From: Comamonadaceae bacterium
Lineage (GTDB): Bacteria; Pseudomonadota; Gammaproteobacteria; Burkholderiales; Burkholderiaceae_C
Direction: 5' to 3'
Assembly (NCBI GenBank): GCA_947449025.1
Contig: CANFQF010000002.1
Coordinates: 1 to 61,006, forward strand
Length of the DNA: 61,006 bases
How positions within the stretch are numbered: position 1 is the stretch's first letter; each line of letters begins with the position of its first letter. The position numbers and the translations under genes were made by a program. Below, one piece after another: positions 34,396 through 43,913 of this stretch. A model generated the notes under the pieces. The model worked only from the letters and a program-made list of their open reading frames with translations. It searched no databases and was not told the origin of the DNA.

Positions 34396-35646
34396 ATGCG
34401 CCCCTTGTCTCTGCCTACCGGATCTATCGTGAAGAACCCGACCCTTTGTCTCCTGCTCTGTGCCGCACTGGCTCTGTCGGCTTGCGACCGCAAGCCCGTA
34501 GCCCCCGCTGTGCCCGTCGCCGCTGAAATACCCGACCCGGTTCTGCAGGGGCGCCAGCTCCGATTCCCGCCCGGCCATCCCCAACTGGCCCAGCTCGGGA
34601 TCGCCCAGGCCCAACCCGCCAGTGATGTTGCGGTGGACCTGCCTGCGCGCTTCGTCTGGAACGAGGACCGTACCCAGCGGCTGTATCCAGCCTTCGCTGG
34701 CCGAGTTGAACGTATCCTGGCCGATGTGGGCCAGGCGGTGAAGCCGGGCATGCCTCTGGCTCAGGTGGCCTCGCCCGACTTCGGGGTGGCCCAGGCCGAC
34801 ACCGCCAAGGCCCAGGCCGATGCCCGTCTAGCCCAGCGCAACCTGGCTCGCCAGCGCGAACTGTTCGAGGCTGGCGTGGTGCCGCGCAAGGATATGGAGC
34901 AGGCCGAGGCCGACGCGGCCCGCTCGGCCGCCGAACTTCAGCGTGCCGAGGCGCGTACCCGGCTGTACGGCGGTGCGCCGGGCGCGGCCGGCGTCGACCA
35001 GCGTCTGGCCCTCTCCGCTGGCATCGGCGGGGTGGTGGTGGAGCGCAACCTCAATCCTTCTCAGGAATTGCGGCCCGACGCCGCTGGCGCTGGCGCGCCG
35101 CCCCTGTTTGTGGTGACCGATCCGACCTCGCTGTGGGTGCTGATCGACGCGCGTGAGAGTGAGGTCGACGCCCTGCGCCCTGGCGCCACCTTCGAACTCA
35201 CCGTGCCCTCCCTGGGAGGACGCAAGGTCAGCGGGCGTGTGCTCGCCGCCGGCGACTTCATTGATCCGGCCACCCGGACCCTGCGCGTGCGCGGGCTGGT
35301 CGCCAACCTGGACCGCCAGCTCAAGGCCGATATGCTGGCCAGCGCCCGCGTGCTGCGCAAGAATGCCGCCGGCGTGGTCGTGCCCTCCGGCGCGGTCAAG
35401 CTCGAGGCCGGGCAGCATGCGGTGATGGTGCAGGTCGCGCCGGGCGTATTCGAATCGCGCGATGTCGAGGTCGGTCAGCAGGGCCCCTCCGAAGCCCTGA
35501 TCACCGCCGGCCTGAAGCCTGGCGAGCAGGTGGTGGTGGGCAATATGTTGCTGCTGGCGCGCCAGTACCGACTGGCCACCGACGCCGCGACTGCCTCCCA
35601 GGCTGCCAAGGGCGCCTCGGCTACCAAGCCGGAGGCTGCCCGGTGA
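34396..35646 (+). CDS. czcB: RND efflux periplasmic adaptor (CzcB-type lipoprotein)
   Basis: 416 residues from the ATG at 34396. A GTG at 34429 would give the classic short lipoprotein signal starting with KNPTLCLLLCAALALSAC, so the start is uncertain. The LSAC lipobox is followed by a proline-rich linker. The lipoyl/hairpin part contains GRVERILADVGQAVKPGMPLAQV and a long coiled coil with ARLAQRNLARQRELF. The beta-barrel part includes DPTSLWVLIDARESEV. It links the inner-membrane pump to the outer duct. Its stop overlaps the czcA GTG start. Confidence 0.88.
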   Translation: MRPLSLPTGSIVKNPTLCLLLCAALALSACDRKPVAPAVPVAAEIPDPVLQGRQLRFPPGHPQLAQLGIAQAQPASDVAVDLPARFVWNEDRTQRLYPAFAGRVERILADVGQAVKPGMPLAQVASPDFGVAQADTAKAQADARLAQRNLARQRELFEAGVVPRKDMEQAEADAARSAAELQRAEARTRLYGGAPGAAGVDQRLALSAGIGGVVVERNLNPSQELRPDAAGAGAPPLFVVTDPTSLWVLIDARESEVDALRPGATFELTVPSLGGRKVSGRVLAAGDFIDPATRTLRVRGLVANLDRQLKADMLASARVLRKNAAGVVVPSGAVKLEAGQHAVMVQVAPGVFESRDVEVGQQGPSEALITAGLKPGEQVVVGNMLLLARQYRLATDAATASQAAKGASATKPEAAR

Positions 35647-38600
35647 GACGCATCATCCAGTTCGCCCTCCACCAACCTCTGTTCGTGGTGCTGGGCACCC
35701 TGCTATTTGCAGGCTCAGGCCTCTTCGCGTTCCTCAACCTTTCGGTCCAGGCCTTCCCGGACGTGACCGATACCCAGGTCACGGTCATTGCCCTCTACCC
35801 CGGCCGCGCTGCTGAGGAAGTGGAAAAGCAGGTGACGCTGCCGATCGAGGTGGCACTGTCTGGCCTGCCCAACTCCATTCGTGTGTTCTCGCACACCCAG
35901 TTCGGCCTGTCCTTCACCGTAATTACCTACGACGACAGCGTTGACGTGCTGGCGGTGCGAGCCCAGGTCAACGAGCGATTGCGCGGAGTCGACCTGCCAC
36001 CCGGCGTCGAGGCCAATATCGCGCCCAACGCCACGCCGGTGGGCGAGGTCATGCGCTATCGTGTTCGCGGTGATGGCCTGACATCCACCGAGCTGCGCTC
36101 GCTCGAGGACTGGGTGGTGGAGCGCCAACTGCGCCAAGTGCCCGGGGTGGCCGATGTGGTCGCCATGGGCGGCTACATCAAGCAGTACGAAGTCCAGCCC
36201 GACCTCGACAAGCTGCGCGCCGCCAAGCTGAGCTTTCAGAACCTGCTCGACGCGCTGGGCCGAGGCAACTCGAACGCAGGCGGCAGCTACGTGGCCCAGG
36301 GACAGCAGCAATATGCCATCCGCGGTATTGGTCTCCTGAAGTCGGCAGACGACATTGGTCGCATCGTCGTCACCTCCCGCGGCAGTACGCCCATCCTGGT
36401 GCGCGATGTCGCACAGGTCAAGGTGGGCGCAGTGCCCCGTCTGGGTACCGTCGGCCAGGACGATGCCGACGACGTGGTCACTGGCATCGTGGTCATGCGC
36501 AAGGGCGAGAACCCCAGCGTGGTTCTCAAAGCGGTGAAGGACCGCATCGAACAGATCAATGCCCGCAGCCTGCCACCGGGTGTGCAGGTCGTGCCCTATT
36601 ACGACCGCACCTGGCTCATGGGCAAGACCCTGTCGACGGTATTTCGCAACCTGGTCGAGGGCGCGCTGCTGGTCTCCCTGGTGCTGTACCTGTTTCTGGG
36701 TAATCTGCGCGCCAGCCTGGCGGTGGTCTTCGTCATTCCCTTGTCCCTGCTGGCCACCTTCATGGGCTTGAAGATCATGGGCGTGCCGGCCAACCTGCTT
36801 TCGCTGGGAGCGATGGATTTCGGCATCATCGTCGACGGTGCGGTGATCGTGGTCGAGAACATCATGCACCGCCTGTCCGAGCGGCGAGATGGCATGGACG
36901 ACCAGGAGCGGCGCTCCACCATCATCAAGGCGGCCAGTGAGGTAGGACGGCCGACCCTGTTCTCAATGCTCATCATCATCGCAGCGCACATTCCGATTTT
37001 TGCGCTGCAACGCCATGAAGGCCGGATCTTCCAGCCGATGGCGCTGTCAGTGACGGCCGCCCTGATCGGCGCGCTGATTTTTTCGTTCACCCTGGTGCCC
37101 TTGCTGGCGTACTGGATGCTGCGGCGGAAACTCCCGCACCAGGACAACCGCCTGGTCGCCACCTGTAAGCGCCTCTACGCACCGGTGCTGGACTGGGCCC
37201 TGTCACGACGCCGGGCGATCTTCGCCCTGGTGCTGGGCGCCTTTGCGCTCACCATGGTGGTTGCCTCTCGGCTCGGTTCAGAATTTTTGCCCGAACTCAA
37301 CGAGGGCACCACCTGGGTCAACCTGCGACTGCCCTCGAGCATTTCCAACGACGAGGCTACCCGGGTGTTGCGGCAGGTGCGGCTGGCTCTGCTCAAGGTG
37401 CCCGAAGTACGCACGGCAGTCTCCAAGGCCGGCCAGCCGGAAGACGGCACGGACCCCAAGACCATCTCGATGGCCGAGGTCTTCGTCGACATCAAGCCGC
37501 AGGAGGAGTGGCGCGAGGGCCTGACAAGGGATGCCTTGCTCGACGAGATGGATCGAAATGTTTCCGCGATCCCCGGGATGGAGCCCATCTTCTCGCAACC
37601 AATTCGCGACAACGTGCTGGAGTCGATCTCGCAGATCGACGGGCAGATCGTGATCAAGGTGGCAGGTGACGACCTGGCGGAGCTGCGGCGCATCACCCAG
37701 GCGATCCAGGGCGCAGTGCGGCAGGTGCCCGGTGTCTACCGGGCCGAGATCGACCGCTTCGGCGATCTGCCGCAGATCGCGATTGATATTGACCGTGACC
37801 GCGCTGCCCGTCTGGGCTTGAATGTGCAGGACATCCAGGATGTGGTCGAGGCTGCACTCGGCGGCAAGGGTGCCACCGAGATCTGGGAAGGCGAGCGCAA
37901 GTTCTCGGTTGCGGTGCGCCTGCCAGAGGCGCGTCGGCAACTGGTGGCCTTGCCTCAGGTGCTGATTCCTACTCCCGATGGCGGCTACGCGCAGCTGTCG
38001 AGCGTGGCGGAGATCCGCGAGGTCAGTGGTGCAATGAACATCGCCCGCGAGGCCGGCCGGCGCACTATGGCGATTGGTATTTTCATCAAGGGCCGGGATA
38101 TGGGCTCGGTGGTGGCCGACATGCAAAAGGCCGCCGAGGCCGCGGTCAAGCTGCCCCAGGGTTACACCGTCACCTGGTCGGGCGAGTTCGAGAACCAGGA
38201 GCGGGCGATGAAGCGGCTGTCGGTGGTGGTGCCGATTTCCTTGCTCCTGATCTTCGTACTGCTGTTCGACGCCTTCAAGTCGGTCCAGTTGGCAGCGCTT
38301 ATCCTGATCAATGTGCCCCTGGCCCTGCTGGGCGGTTTCGTCGCCCTGTGGGTGTTCAACATTCCGCTCTCGGTGTCGGCTGCCATTGGCTTCATTGCCC
38401 TGTCGGGGCAGGCCGTGCTCAATGGGGTGGTGATGCTGTCCGTCTTTCAGCAGTTGCAGCAAGCCGGGCAAGACTATGTCACCGCGGTGAGAGAAGGCTC
38501 AATGCAGCGTCTACGCACGGTGCTCATGACGGCCATGCTGGCCGCCCTGGGTCTGCTGCCGATGGCGCTGTCGCACGACATTGGTTCTGAGACCCAACGA

Positions 38601-38771
38601 CCCTTGGCCATTGTGGTGATCGGCGGTTTGATCTCGGCCACCTTCCTGACCCTGGTGGTGCTGCCGGTGCTCTACGTGGCCTTGCTGGAGTTCAGCGGCC
38701 GGCGCGCCGATGCAAAGGCCAAAGCGAGAGTTGCCAGGGCCGCCAAGGCCAAGGGAACGACGGGGTCATAG
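35643..38771 (+). CDS. czcA: Heavy-metal RND efflux pump (CzcA/HME type)
   Basis: 1042 residues from a GTG that overlaps the czcB stop by 4 bases. It has twelve membrane helices and two large periplasmic loops. The N-terminus includes FPDVTDTQVTVIALYPGRAAEEVEKQVTLP. The helix-4 motif DFGIIVDGAVIVVEN is the signature of divalent-cation (Co/Zn/Cd/Ni) HME pumps rather than the Cu/Ag type. A lysine/alanine-rich tail ends the protein. It expels divalent metals from periplasm or cytoplasm using proton influx. A terminator follows at 38782. Confidence 0.93.
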   Translation: MRRIIQFALHQPLFVVLGTLLFAGSGLFAFLNLSVQAFPDVTDTQVTVIALYPGRAAEEVEKQVTLPIEVALSGLPNSIRVFSHTQFGLSFTVITYDDSVDVLAVRAQVNERLRGVDLPPGVEANIAPNATPVGEVMRYRVRGDGLTSTELRSLEDWVVERQLRQVPGVADVVAMGGYIKQYEVQPDLDKLRAAKLSFQNLLDALGRGNSNAGGSYVAQGQQQYAIRGIGLLKSADDIGRIVVTSRGSTPILVRDVAQVKVGAVPRLGTVGQDDADDVVTGIVVMRKGENPSVVLKAVKDRIEQINARSLPPGVQVVPYYDRTWLMGKTLSTVFRNLVEGALLVSLVLYLFLGNLRASLAVVFVIPLSLLATFMGLKIMGVPANLLSLGAMDFGIIVDGAVIVVENIMHRLSERRDGMDDQERRSTIIKAASEVGRPTLFSMLIIIAAHIPIFALQRHEGRIFQPMALSVTAALIGALIFSFTLVPLLAYWMLRRKLPHQDNRLVATCKRLYAPVLDWALSRRRAIFALVLGAFALTMVVASRLGSEFLPELNEGTTWVNLRLPSSISNDEATRVLRQVRLALLKVPEVRTAVSKAGQPEDGTDPKTISMAEVFVDIKPQEEWREGLTRDALLDEMDRNVSAIPGMEPIFSQPIRDNVLESISQIDGQIVIKVAGDDLAELRRITQAIQGAVRQVPGVYRAEIDRFGDLPQIAIDIDRDRAARLGLNVQDIQDVVEAALGGKGATEIWEGERKFSVAVRLPEARRQLVALPQVLIPTPDGGYAQLSSVAEIREVSGAMNIAREAGRRTMAIGIFIKGRDMGSVVADMQKAAEAAVKLPQGYTVTWSGEFENQERAMKRLSVVVPISLLLIFVLLFDAFKSVQLAALILINVPLALLGGFVALWVFNIPLSVSAAIGFIALSGQAVLNGVVMLSVFQQLQQAGQDYVTAVREGSMQRLRTVLMTAMLAALGLLPMALSHDIGSETQRPLAIVVIGGLISATFLTLVVLPVLYVALLEFSGRRADAKAKARVARAAKAKGTTGS

Positions 38772-38781
38772 CGTCTGACGC

Positions 38782-38809
38782 GTGCGGGCCCGCGACCCGC
38801 ACTTTGTTT
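38782..38809 (+). terminator. Rho-independent terminator after the czc operon
   Basis: A 7-bp perfect stem GTGCGGG/CCCGCAC with a 7-base loop is followed by TTTGTTT. It ends the rightward efflux operon in the 57-bp gap before the convergent histidine kinase gene. This is the clearest intrinsic terminator seen in the window. Confidence 0.75.
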
Positions 38810-38828
38810 CCCTTGGGCCCTCTTCGAA

Positions 38829-40313
38829 TCAGGGCGCAGGAAAGTGAATGCGGCAGATCCAGCCTGGGCCTTCGCCCGGCTGACCCAGCGTCATGCGCGC
38901 CCGCATCAGGCGCGCGTACTGCGCGACCAGGGCCAGACCGAGGCCAGCGCCCTGTCCCAGCAACTGGCCGGTCTCGCCCTGCGCGCCCCGTTCGACCAGC
39001 CGGGCCTGCTGCTCGCCTGGAAGTCCGGGGCCGTTGTCCTGCACGCTCAGCACGATCTCGCCGCTCTCGCGTTCGATGGCCACCGTGACCACCGGGTGGG
39101 GTGTCTGCGGGCTCACCGCGTAGCGCAAGGCGTTGTCCAACAGGTTGTCGAGGATGCCTTCGACGAGAGTCGGATCGCCCACCACCACCATCGGCTGCTC
39201 GAGGCCCTGGGCACCCAGGTCAATTCCAGCGGCATCGGCCCGGGGCAGGAAGCGCAGCACCGCCTCGCGCACCAGCGTGTCCAGGGCCAATGCCTGCAAT
39301 TGCAAGCCGGCCTCGGCCTCGGCGGCTGCCGCCAGGCTCAGCAGCTTGTCGACCAGTCGGCTGGCGCGCTGCTCGCTGCGGGTGATGGCGGTCAGCTGCT
39401 CGCGCCAGACGCGTGGGTCCTCGTGGCTCAAGGCGTAATCCGCCAGGGCGCGGATGCCGGCCAGGGGCGTGCGCAGTTCGTGGGCGACGTTGCCCGCAAA
39501 TTCGCGCTGGGCCCGCAGGCTGCGGCCCAGGCGCTGCAGCAGGGCGTTGATGGCGGCCGTCAGGGCCGCCAGGTCATAAGTCGTCGCTCGGACCTGAATC
39601 GGCGCGAGGTCATACGAGTCGCGGTTTTCCAGCGCCTGCTCGAGCCGGGCCAGGGGCTGCATGTCGCGGGTGATGCCCCGGTGCAGCCAGATCGCCAGCG
39701 CCAGAAACAGCAGGCCCTGCGGCAGCAAGGAGTACAGCAGCAGCTGGCGCAGCATCTCGTCGCGCGCACCGGTGGTCTGGGCCACGACCACCGAGAAAGG
39801 TGCAGCCACGTTCATTTGCAAAGAGACCGCCCGCAGGCGCCTGCCATGCAGTCGGATGTCTTCGAACTCGTAGAGCACGTTGCCCGCCAGATTCCCCTGC
39901 AGTTCGGGCTCGCCGGCGACCAACAGGCCGCTGGGATCACGGACACTGAAGTAGGCCTGCTCGGCCTGGTCGAACAGGGCGGTCTTGAGTTCGCGCGGGC
40001 TCAGGTCCAGCGCCAGCCGGCCGCCGGCCAGGTGCACGTTGGAGGCCAGCAGGTAGGCGTCGTCGAGCAGAGACCGGTCGAAGGCGCGCTGGGTGAACAG
40101 GCCGGCGATACCGACCACCATCAAGGTGCCCAGCAGCCAGGCGGCTGCCAAGGGCACCAGCACATGGCGCAACAGCCGGTCCCGCAGGGTGGGCCCGCTG
40201 ACGGCTGCGGTTGCTTCCTGCCCCTCGCCGGTCTCCCGGATCCTGAATTCGGCAGCGTCCTGCACCGGATCGGGCCTAGCCGCCGCCAGCGGCTGCTTCG
40301 GTGCCGCGCTCAC
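38829..40313 (-). CDS. Sensor histidine kinase
   Basis: 494 residues from a GTG at 40313 that overlaps the regulator stop by 4 bases and has GGAGG upstream. A first membrane helix lies near residues 48-72 and a periplasmic sensor domain of about 115 residues follows (2CSK_N-like). The second helix is near 190-210. The HisKA box is FAGNVAHELRTPLAG with His278. The ATPase domain has DNLLDNALRY, DNGPGLP and GQGAGLGLALV. It phosphorylates the adjacent response regulator. The sensor type is shared with TctE-like kinases for carboxylates as well as metal sensors, so the signal is open; position next to the efflux operon favours metals. Confidence 0.9.
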   Translation of the reverse strand: MSAAPKQPLAAARPDPVQDAAEFRIRETGEGQEATAAVSGPTLRDRLLRHVLVPLAAAWLLGTLMVVGIAGLFTQRAFDRSLLDDAYLLASNVHLAGGRLALDLSPRELKTALFDQAEQAYFSVRDPSGLLVAGEPELQGNLAGNVLYEFEDIRLHGRRLRAVSLQMNVAAPFSVVVAQTTGARDEMLRQLLLYSLLPQGLLFLALAIWLHRGITRDMQPLARLEQALENRDSYDLAPIQVRATTYDLAALTAAINALLQRLGRSLRAQREFAGNVAHELRTPLAGIRALADYALSHEDPRVWREQLTAITRSEQRASRLVDKLLSLAAAAEAEAGLQLQALALDTLVREAVLRFLPRADAAGIDLGAQGLEQPMVVVGDPTLVEGILDNLLDNALRYAVSPQTPHPVVTVAIERESGEIVLSVQDNGPGLPGEQQARLVERGAQGETGQLLGQGAGLGLALVAQYARLMRARMTLGQPGEGPGWICRIHFPAP

Positions 40314-40999
40314 GGCTGTGCCTCCAGCACATAGCCCAGTCCGCGCAAGGTTCGGATCTGCGCGCCACTGCCGGCGAGCTTTTTGCGCAGGCGTGAAATG
40401 AAGGCCTCCAGCGCGTTGTCGGCCAGCACCCCGTCCCACTCGCTGAGCTTGAGCGCCAGCTCGCGTTTGCTGCAGACGCGGCCAGCGGGTGTCATCAGCT
40501 CCCACAGCACCTCGAACTCACGCGCTGGCAACTCGAGTGCCTGACCCTCCAGGGTGAACAGGCGCAGGTGCCGGTCCAGCGCCAGGCGGCCCACCCGCAC
40601 ATCGTCTTGCGTGGCCTGGGAGCGCCGCACCAAGGCCCGCAGCCGGGCCTCGACCTCGGCCAGGTCGAAGGGCTTGCCCAGGTAGTCGTCAGCGCCGGCG
40701 TTGAGGCCGGCGATGCGCTCGTCGGTCCGATTGCGCGCGGTCAGCACCAGGACCGGGGTGGCGTCGCCCCTCGCCCGAGCCTGGCGCAGGATGGACAGGC
40801 CCGAGCCCAAGCCGCTGCGCGGATCGGGGCCCTGCGGCAGGTTGAGGTCGAGCAAAACCGCGTCAAATGGTTGGACCATCCAGAGGTGGGCGGCATCACT
40901 CAGGTTGTCGGCCCTATCCACCCGGTGGCCGGCCTCCTGCAGGCTGCGCAGCATCACCTGGCACAGGACCTGGTCGTCCTCGACGAGCAGGATGCGCAT
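40310..40999 (-). CDS. OmpR-family response regulator
   Basis: 229 residues. The receiver domain shows MRILLVEDDQ, the phosphoacceptor Asp51 in AVLLDLNLP, VLVLTARN and DDYLGKPF. The winged-helix DNA-binding domain ends with ALEAFISRLRKKLAGSGAQIRTLRGLGYVLEAQP. A GSGLG-containing insertion after the phosphorylation site (about residues 56-67) is longer than usual. It is encoded just before its kinase. It may bind the 11-base-spaced GGTCAG repeats before the efflux operon. Confidence 0.92.
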   Translation of the reverse strand: MRILLVEDDQVLCQVMLRSLQEAGHRVDRADNLSDAAHLWMVQPFDAVLLDLNLPQGPDPRSGLGSGLSILRQARARGDATPVLVLTARNRTDERIAGLNAGADDYLGKPFDLAEVEARLRALVRRSQATQDDVRVGRLALDRHLRLFTLEGQALELPAREFEVLWELMTPAGRVCSKRELALKLSEWDGVLADNALEAFISRLRKKLAGSGAQIRTLRGLGYVLEAQP

Positions 41000-41029
41000 G
41001 GCGGCTCGGGTTCCTCGGCCTCGTCCGTA

Positions 41030-42016
41030 CTAGCGCAGCCAGCCGCGCTTGCGGAAGTACCACATGGGGACCAGGGCGCTGGCCAGCATCAGGCCCAGGG
41101 CAAGGGGGTAGCCGGCGCTCCACTCCAGCTCGGGCATGTACTTGAAGTTCATCCCGTACAGGCTGGCCACCAGAGTCGGGGGCAGCAGGGCAACGCTGGC
41201 CACCGAGAAGATCTTGATGATCTTGTTCTGGTTGATGTTGATGAAGCCGACGGTGGCATCCATCAGGAAGTTGATCTTGTCGAACAGGAAGGCGGTGTGG
41301 TTGTCCAGCGACTCGATGTCGCGCAGGATCTGCCGCGCTTCCTCGAACTGATCGGCCGAGAGCATGCGGCTGCGCATCATGAAGCTCACCGCGCGGCGGG
41401 TGTCCATCACGTTGCGTCGGATGCGCCCATTCAAGTCCTCCTGGCGGGCGATGGCACCCAGCACTTCGCCGGCCAGGGTGTCGGTCACTTCGCCGGACAG
41501 CACCTGCTTGCCGGCTTTCTCGAGCTCGTCGTAGATGCCCTCGAGCGTATCGGCCGAGTACTCGGCGTCGGCGTCGAACAGCTTGAGCAACACTTCCTTG
41601 GCATCTTCGATCAGCCCGGGTGCGCGGCGCGCGCGCAGGCGCAGCAGCCGGAACACCGGCACATCTTCGTCGTGGATGGAAAACAGCACGCCCTTGCTGC
41701 GCAGACTGTCGTTCACCAAATTCATGATGAAGGCCACGCGCACCGTGCGCGGCTCGTCGTCGCCGGCGATCAGGAAGTCGCTGCGGATGTGGAGGTCGCC
41801 GTTGTCTTCTTCATAGAAGCGGGCGGACTCCTCGATGTCCTCGTCCATCGCATCGTCGGGGATGGACAGGCCGAAGTACTGCTTGACCCAGCGCTTTTCT
41901 TCTAGCGTGGGTGATTCAAGATCCACCCAGATAGGCTGGAACTTGGAAAGCTCTTCCAGGGACTCGATTTCTTCCTGGAAGAGGCGCCCATTGACGAGCG
42001 TGAAGATATTGAGCAT
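41030..42016 (-). CDS. corA: CorA-family magnesium/cobalt transporter
   Basis: 328 residues. A long soluble N-terminal funnel is followed by two C-terminal membrane helices separated by the pore motif, seen as SLYGMNFKYMPEL. The last helix ends with WYFRKRGWLR. It forms a pentameric channel for Mg2+ (and Co2+/Ni2+) uptake in the inner membrane. It is encoded 30 bases before the response regulator on the same strand and could be co-transcribed with the two-component system. Its presence next to a metal exporter is suggestive. Confidence 0.93.
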   Translation of the reverse strand: MLNIFTLVNGRLFQEEIESLEELSKFQPIWVDLESPTLEEKRWVKQYFGLSIPDDAMDEDIEESARFYEEDNGDLHIRSDFLIAGDDEPRTVRVAFIMNLVNDSLRSKGVLFSIHDEDVPVFRLLRLRARRAPGLIEDAKEVLLKLFDADAEYSADTLEGIYDELEKAGKQVLSGEVTDTLAGEVLGAIARQEDLNGRIRRNVMDTRRAVSFMMRSRMLSADQFEEARQILRDIESLDNHTAFLFDKINFLMDATVGFININQNKIIKIFSVASVALLPPTLVASLYGMNFKYMPELEWSAGYPLALGLMLASALVPMWYFRKRGWLR

Positions 42017-42157
42017 GGCTCACTCCGTGACAAGGCGGGGATGCGGCGGGATGCAGGGGCTTCCGACGCCGCGGTCACGGGCGTCGAAAGCTACCGACTC
42101 GGGTAGGTTTCCAAGGCTGATGCCTCCGGTGGTTTCGACGAGTTGATTATGCCGCGC

Positions 42158-43414
42158 TCAGCTGCCGAGAGCGGTCTGAACTGTGCGGCCGCCGTCCAGA
42201 AAGGCCAGCAGCTCTGATTTGTGGGCATAGGCGTCCTGCTCCCCCAGGTTGACCAAGGCGCCCACGAAGCCTGGCTCGAACAGCAGGTAGCTGGCCAAGG
42301 GGCCGCCGCTGCGCATCGCTCCGAGGCCTGCCAAGGCGCGGCGCACCTCGCGCGGTAGCGCGCCCGCATGGGTCTGGGCCAGCGCGTCCAGCGATTGGCT
42401 GGGTTGGAGCGCCATCACGTCGACCGCCCGATAGGGCATGAGCGCTGCCACCTCGCGTGGCATCTGGCGCAGGGTCTGGGTGACCCGCTGGGCCTGCTCC
42501 ACGTCGGCCTGCAGGGTGTCGTGAAAGACGCTGGCCAGAGCGTGACCCATGATCGCGCCCATGCGAGGCTCTCCCGAGGCCGGGCCTGCCGCTGCGCCGG
42601 CGTTGCCCATCCCGGCGCGCTGGGGCTGCCCCACCCCGATCACCAGCACCCGCTCGGCCTGCAGGTGCAGGGCCGGCGAGAGCGGGGAAATCTGTCGCAT
42701 CGAGCCGTCGCCGAAGTACTCGCGCCGACCCTCCACCCACAGCGGTGTGGCGGGGAACAGCAGCGGGATGGCGGCCGACGCCATCAGGTGCTCGATCGTC
42801 AGCGGCTGAAACTCCCCGCGCCGTCCCGGGCGCGCCCAGGGTTGGCGCGGGCCGCCTGGGCCGGAGGGGCCCGCCGGATGGGTCTGGCAAAAGGTCCAGT
42901 GCTCGCCGGAGGTGTAACTCGAGGCGGTCACGGCCACCGCGTCCAGCGCGCCGCTGGCCAGAGAGGCCTCGATGCCTTCGAGTGAAATGGCCTGATGCAG
43001 GGTGTCGACCAGCGGCATGGTGTCCAGCAGCGCGCCCTCCTGGCGGGCCCGGCTCCACAGCCGCACCGCGGCCAGAAGCCGGGAGAACCGCACCCAGTGA
43101 GGGACGTCCAGCCGGTAGACGCGGTCGCTGCGCAGCCTGAGCCAGAAGTCGGCCAGCCGGTCGAAGGCGTCCAGCCCTTCGGTGGCGACGCTGGCCAGGA
43201 AGGCGGCGTTGAGCGCGCCGGCCGAAGTTCCCACGATCACCTGGAAGGGAAAGGGGGTGCGCGGGGCGGTCGATTGCAAGCGCAGGAGGTTGGCCAGCCC
43301 GCGCAGCACGCCGGCCTGGTAAGCGGTGCGGGCCCCGCCCCCCATGAGGACCAGCGCCTGGCGCTTGCGCGAGGGAGCCCGGGCGGGCATCTGGATCATG
43401 GTCGCGAGGGGCAT
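42158..43414 (-). CDS. Patatin-like phospholipase family protein
   Basis: 418 residues. The patatin elements are the oxyanion loop LVLMGGGARTAYQAGVLRGL, the nucleophile elbow VIVGTSAGALNAAF and the catalytic aspartate in YFGDGSMRQISPLSP, where DGS replaces the common DGG. No signal peptide is seen. It would hydrolyse phospholipid or other acyl esters. The start at 43414 has no strong ribosome site; nearby ATGs at 43399 and 43390 are alternatives. The gene stands alone, divergent from the hpf unit. Confidence 0.88.
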   Translation of the reverse strand: MPLATMIQMPARAPSRKRQALVLMGGGARTAYQAGVLRGLANLLRLQSTAPRTPFPFQVIVGTSAGALNAAFLASVATEGLDAFDRLADFWLRLRSDRVYRLDVPHWVRFSRLLAAVRLWSRARQEGALLDTMPLVDTLHQAISLEGIEASLASGALDAVAVTASSYTSGEHWTFCQTHPAGPSGPGGPRQPWARPGRRGEFQPLTIEHLMASAAIPLLFPATPLWVEGRREYFGDGSMRQISPLSPALHLQAERVLVIGVGQPQRAGMGNAGAAAGPASGEPRMGAIMGHALASVFHDTLQADVEQAQRVTQTLRQMPREVAALMPYRAVDVMALQPSQSLDALAQTHAGALPREVRRALAGLGAMRSGGPLASYLLFEPGFVGALVNLGEQDAYAHKSELLAFLDGGRTVQTALGS

Positions 43415-43913
43415 GGCATTGTGAAAACTGATCAGCTCAAGTCCATGCTAATTCAAATGTATTCCTGTGCCAATTTGTCATCCTGCTCCGACGCCTGTGC
43501 GCTCCATGGGCCGACATCGCAGCGTGCACCTGGGTACTACATTGGCTGGATCCTTGATGTCATCTGCGCGTGTGCGGGCCTGCGCGTTTTCTCCGCTCCA
43601 CTCAGCGCGCATCCCCTGGCCCCGCTCTCACTCACCCGGAGTCCTCCCAGATGTCCCTCGCGCGCATGACCCGTCGCCGGCGCAAGCCCTCGTCGCCCGA
43701 CAAGCCGCAAATCGAGCGGATCGAGCACGCCAACCTCAACCACCCGGGCGCGCGGCTCCACCCGCGTGCAGATACCGCGCGATACCCCCTGAACCCGGGG
43801 CTGCGTTGCAAATCCGAGCGGCCAGGCGCATAGTGTTTCCGAGAGAAGTTCCTTCCAGCCGCTGCGCTGGCCAGTGCAGCGGCCCTTCCCACCGTGCAAC
43901 AGGAGACGTACCC
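43415..43913. other. 499-bp gap before hpf without a recognised gene
   Basis: The left part is AT-rich (around 43440-43470) and may hold promoters. A TTGCAA...CATAGT pair with 17-base spacing (43806-43834) is a possible hpf promoter. A 60-codon frame at 43651-43833 (arginine- and proline-rich) has no recognisable family. In many proteobacteria rpoN and the lpt genes precede hpf, but no trace of them is seen here. Confidence 0.4.

Noticed and set aside
43651-43833. 60-codon frame upstream of hpf
   Set aside because: Arg/Pro-rich with no recognisable family; CGGAG upstream is far from the ATG. It could be real but cannot be supported.
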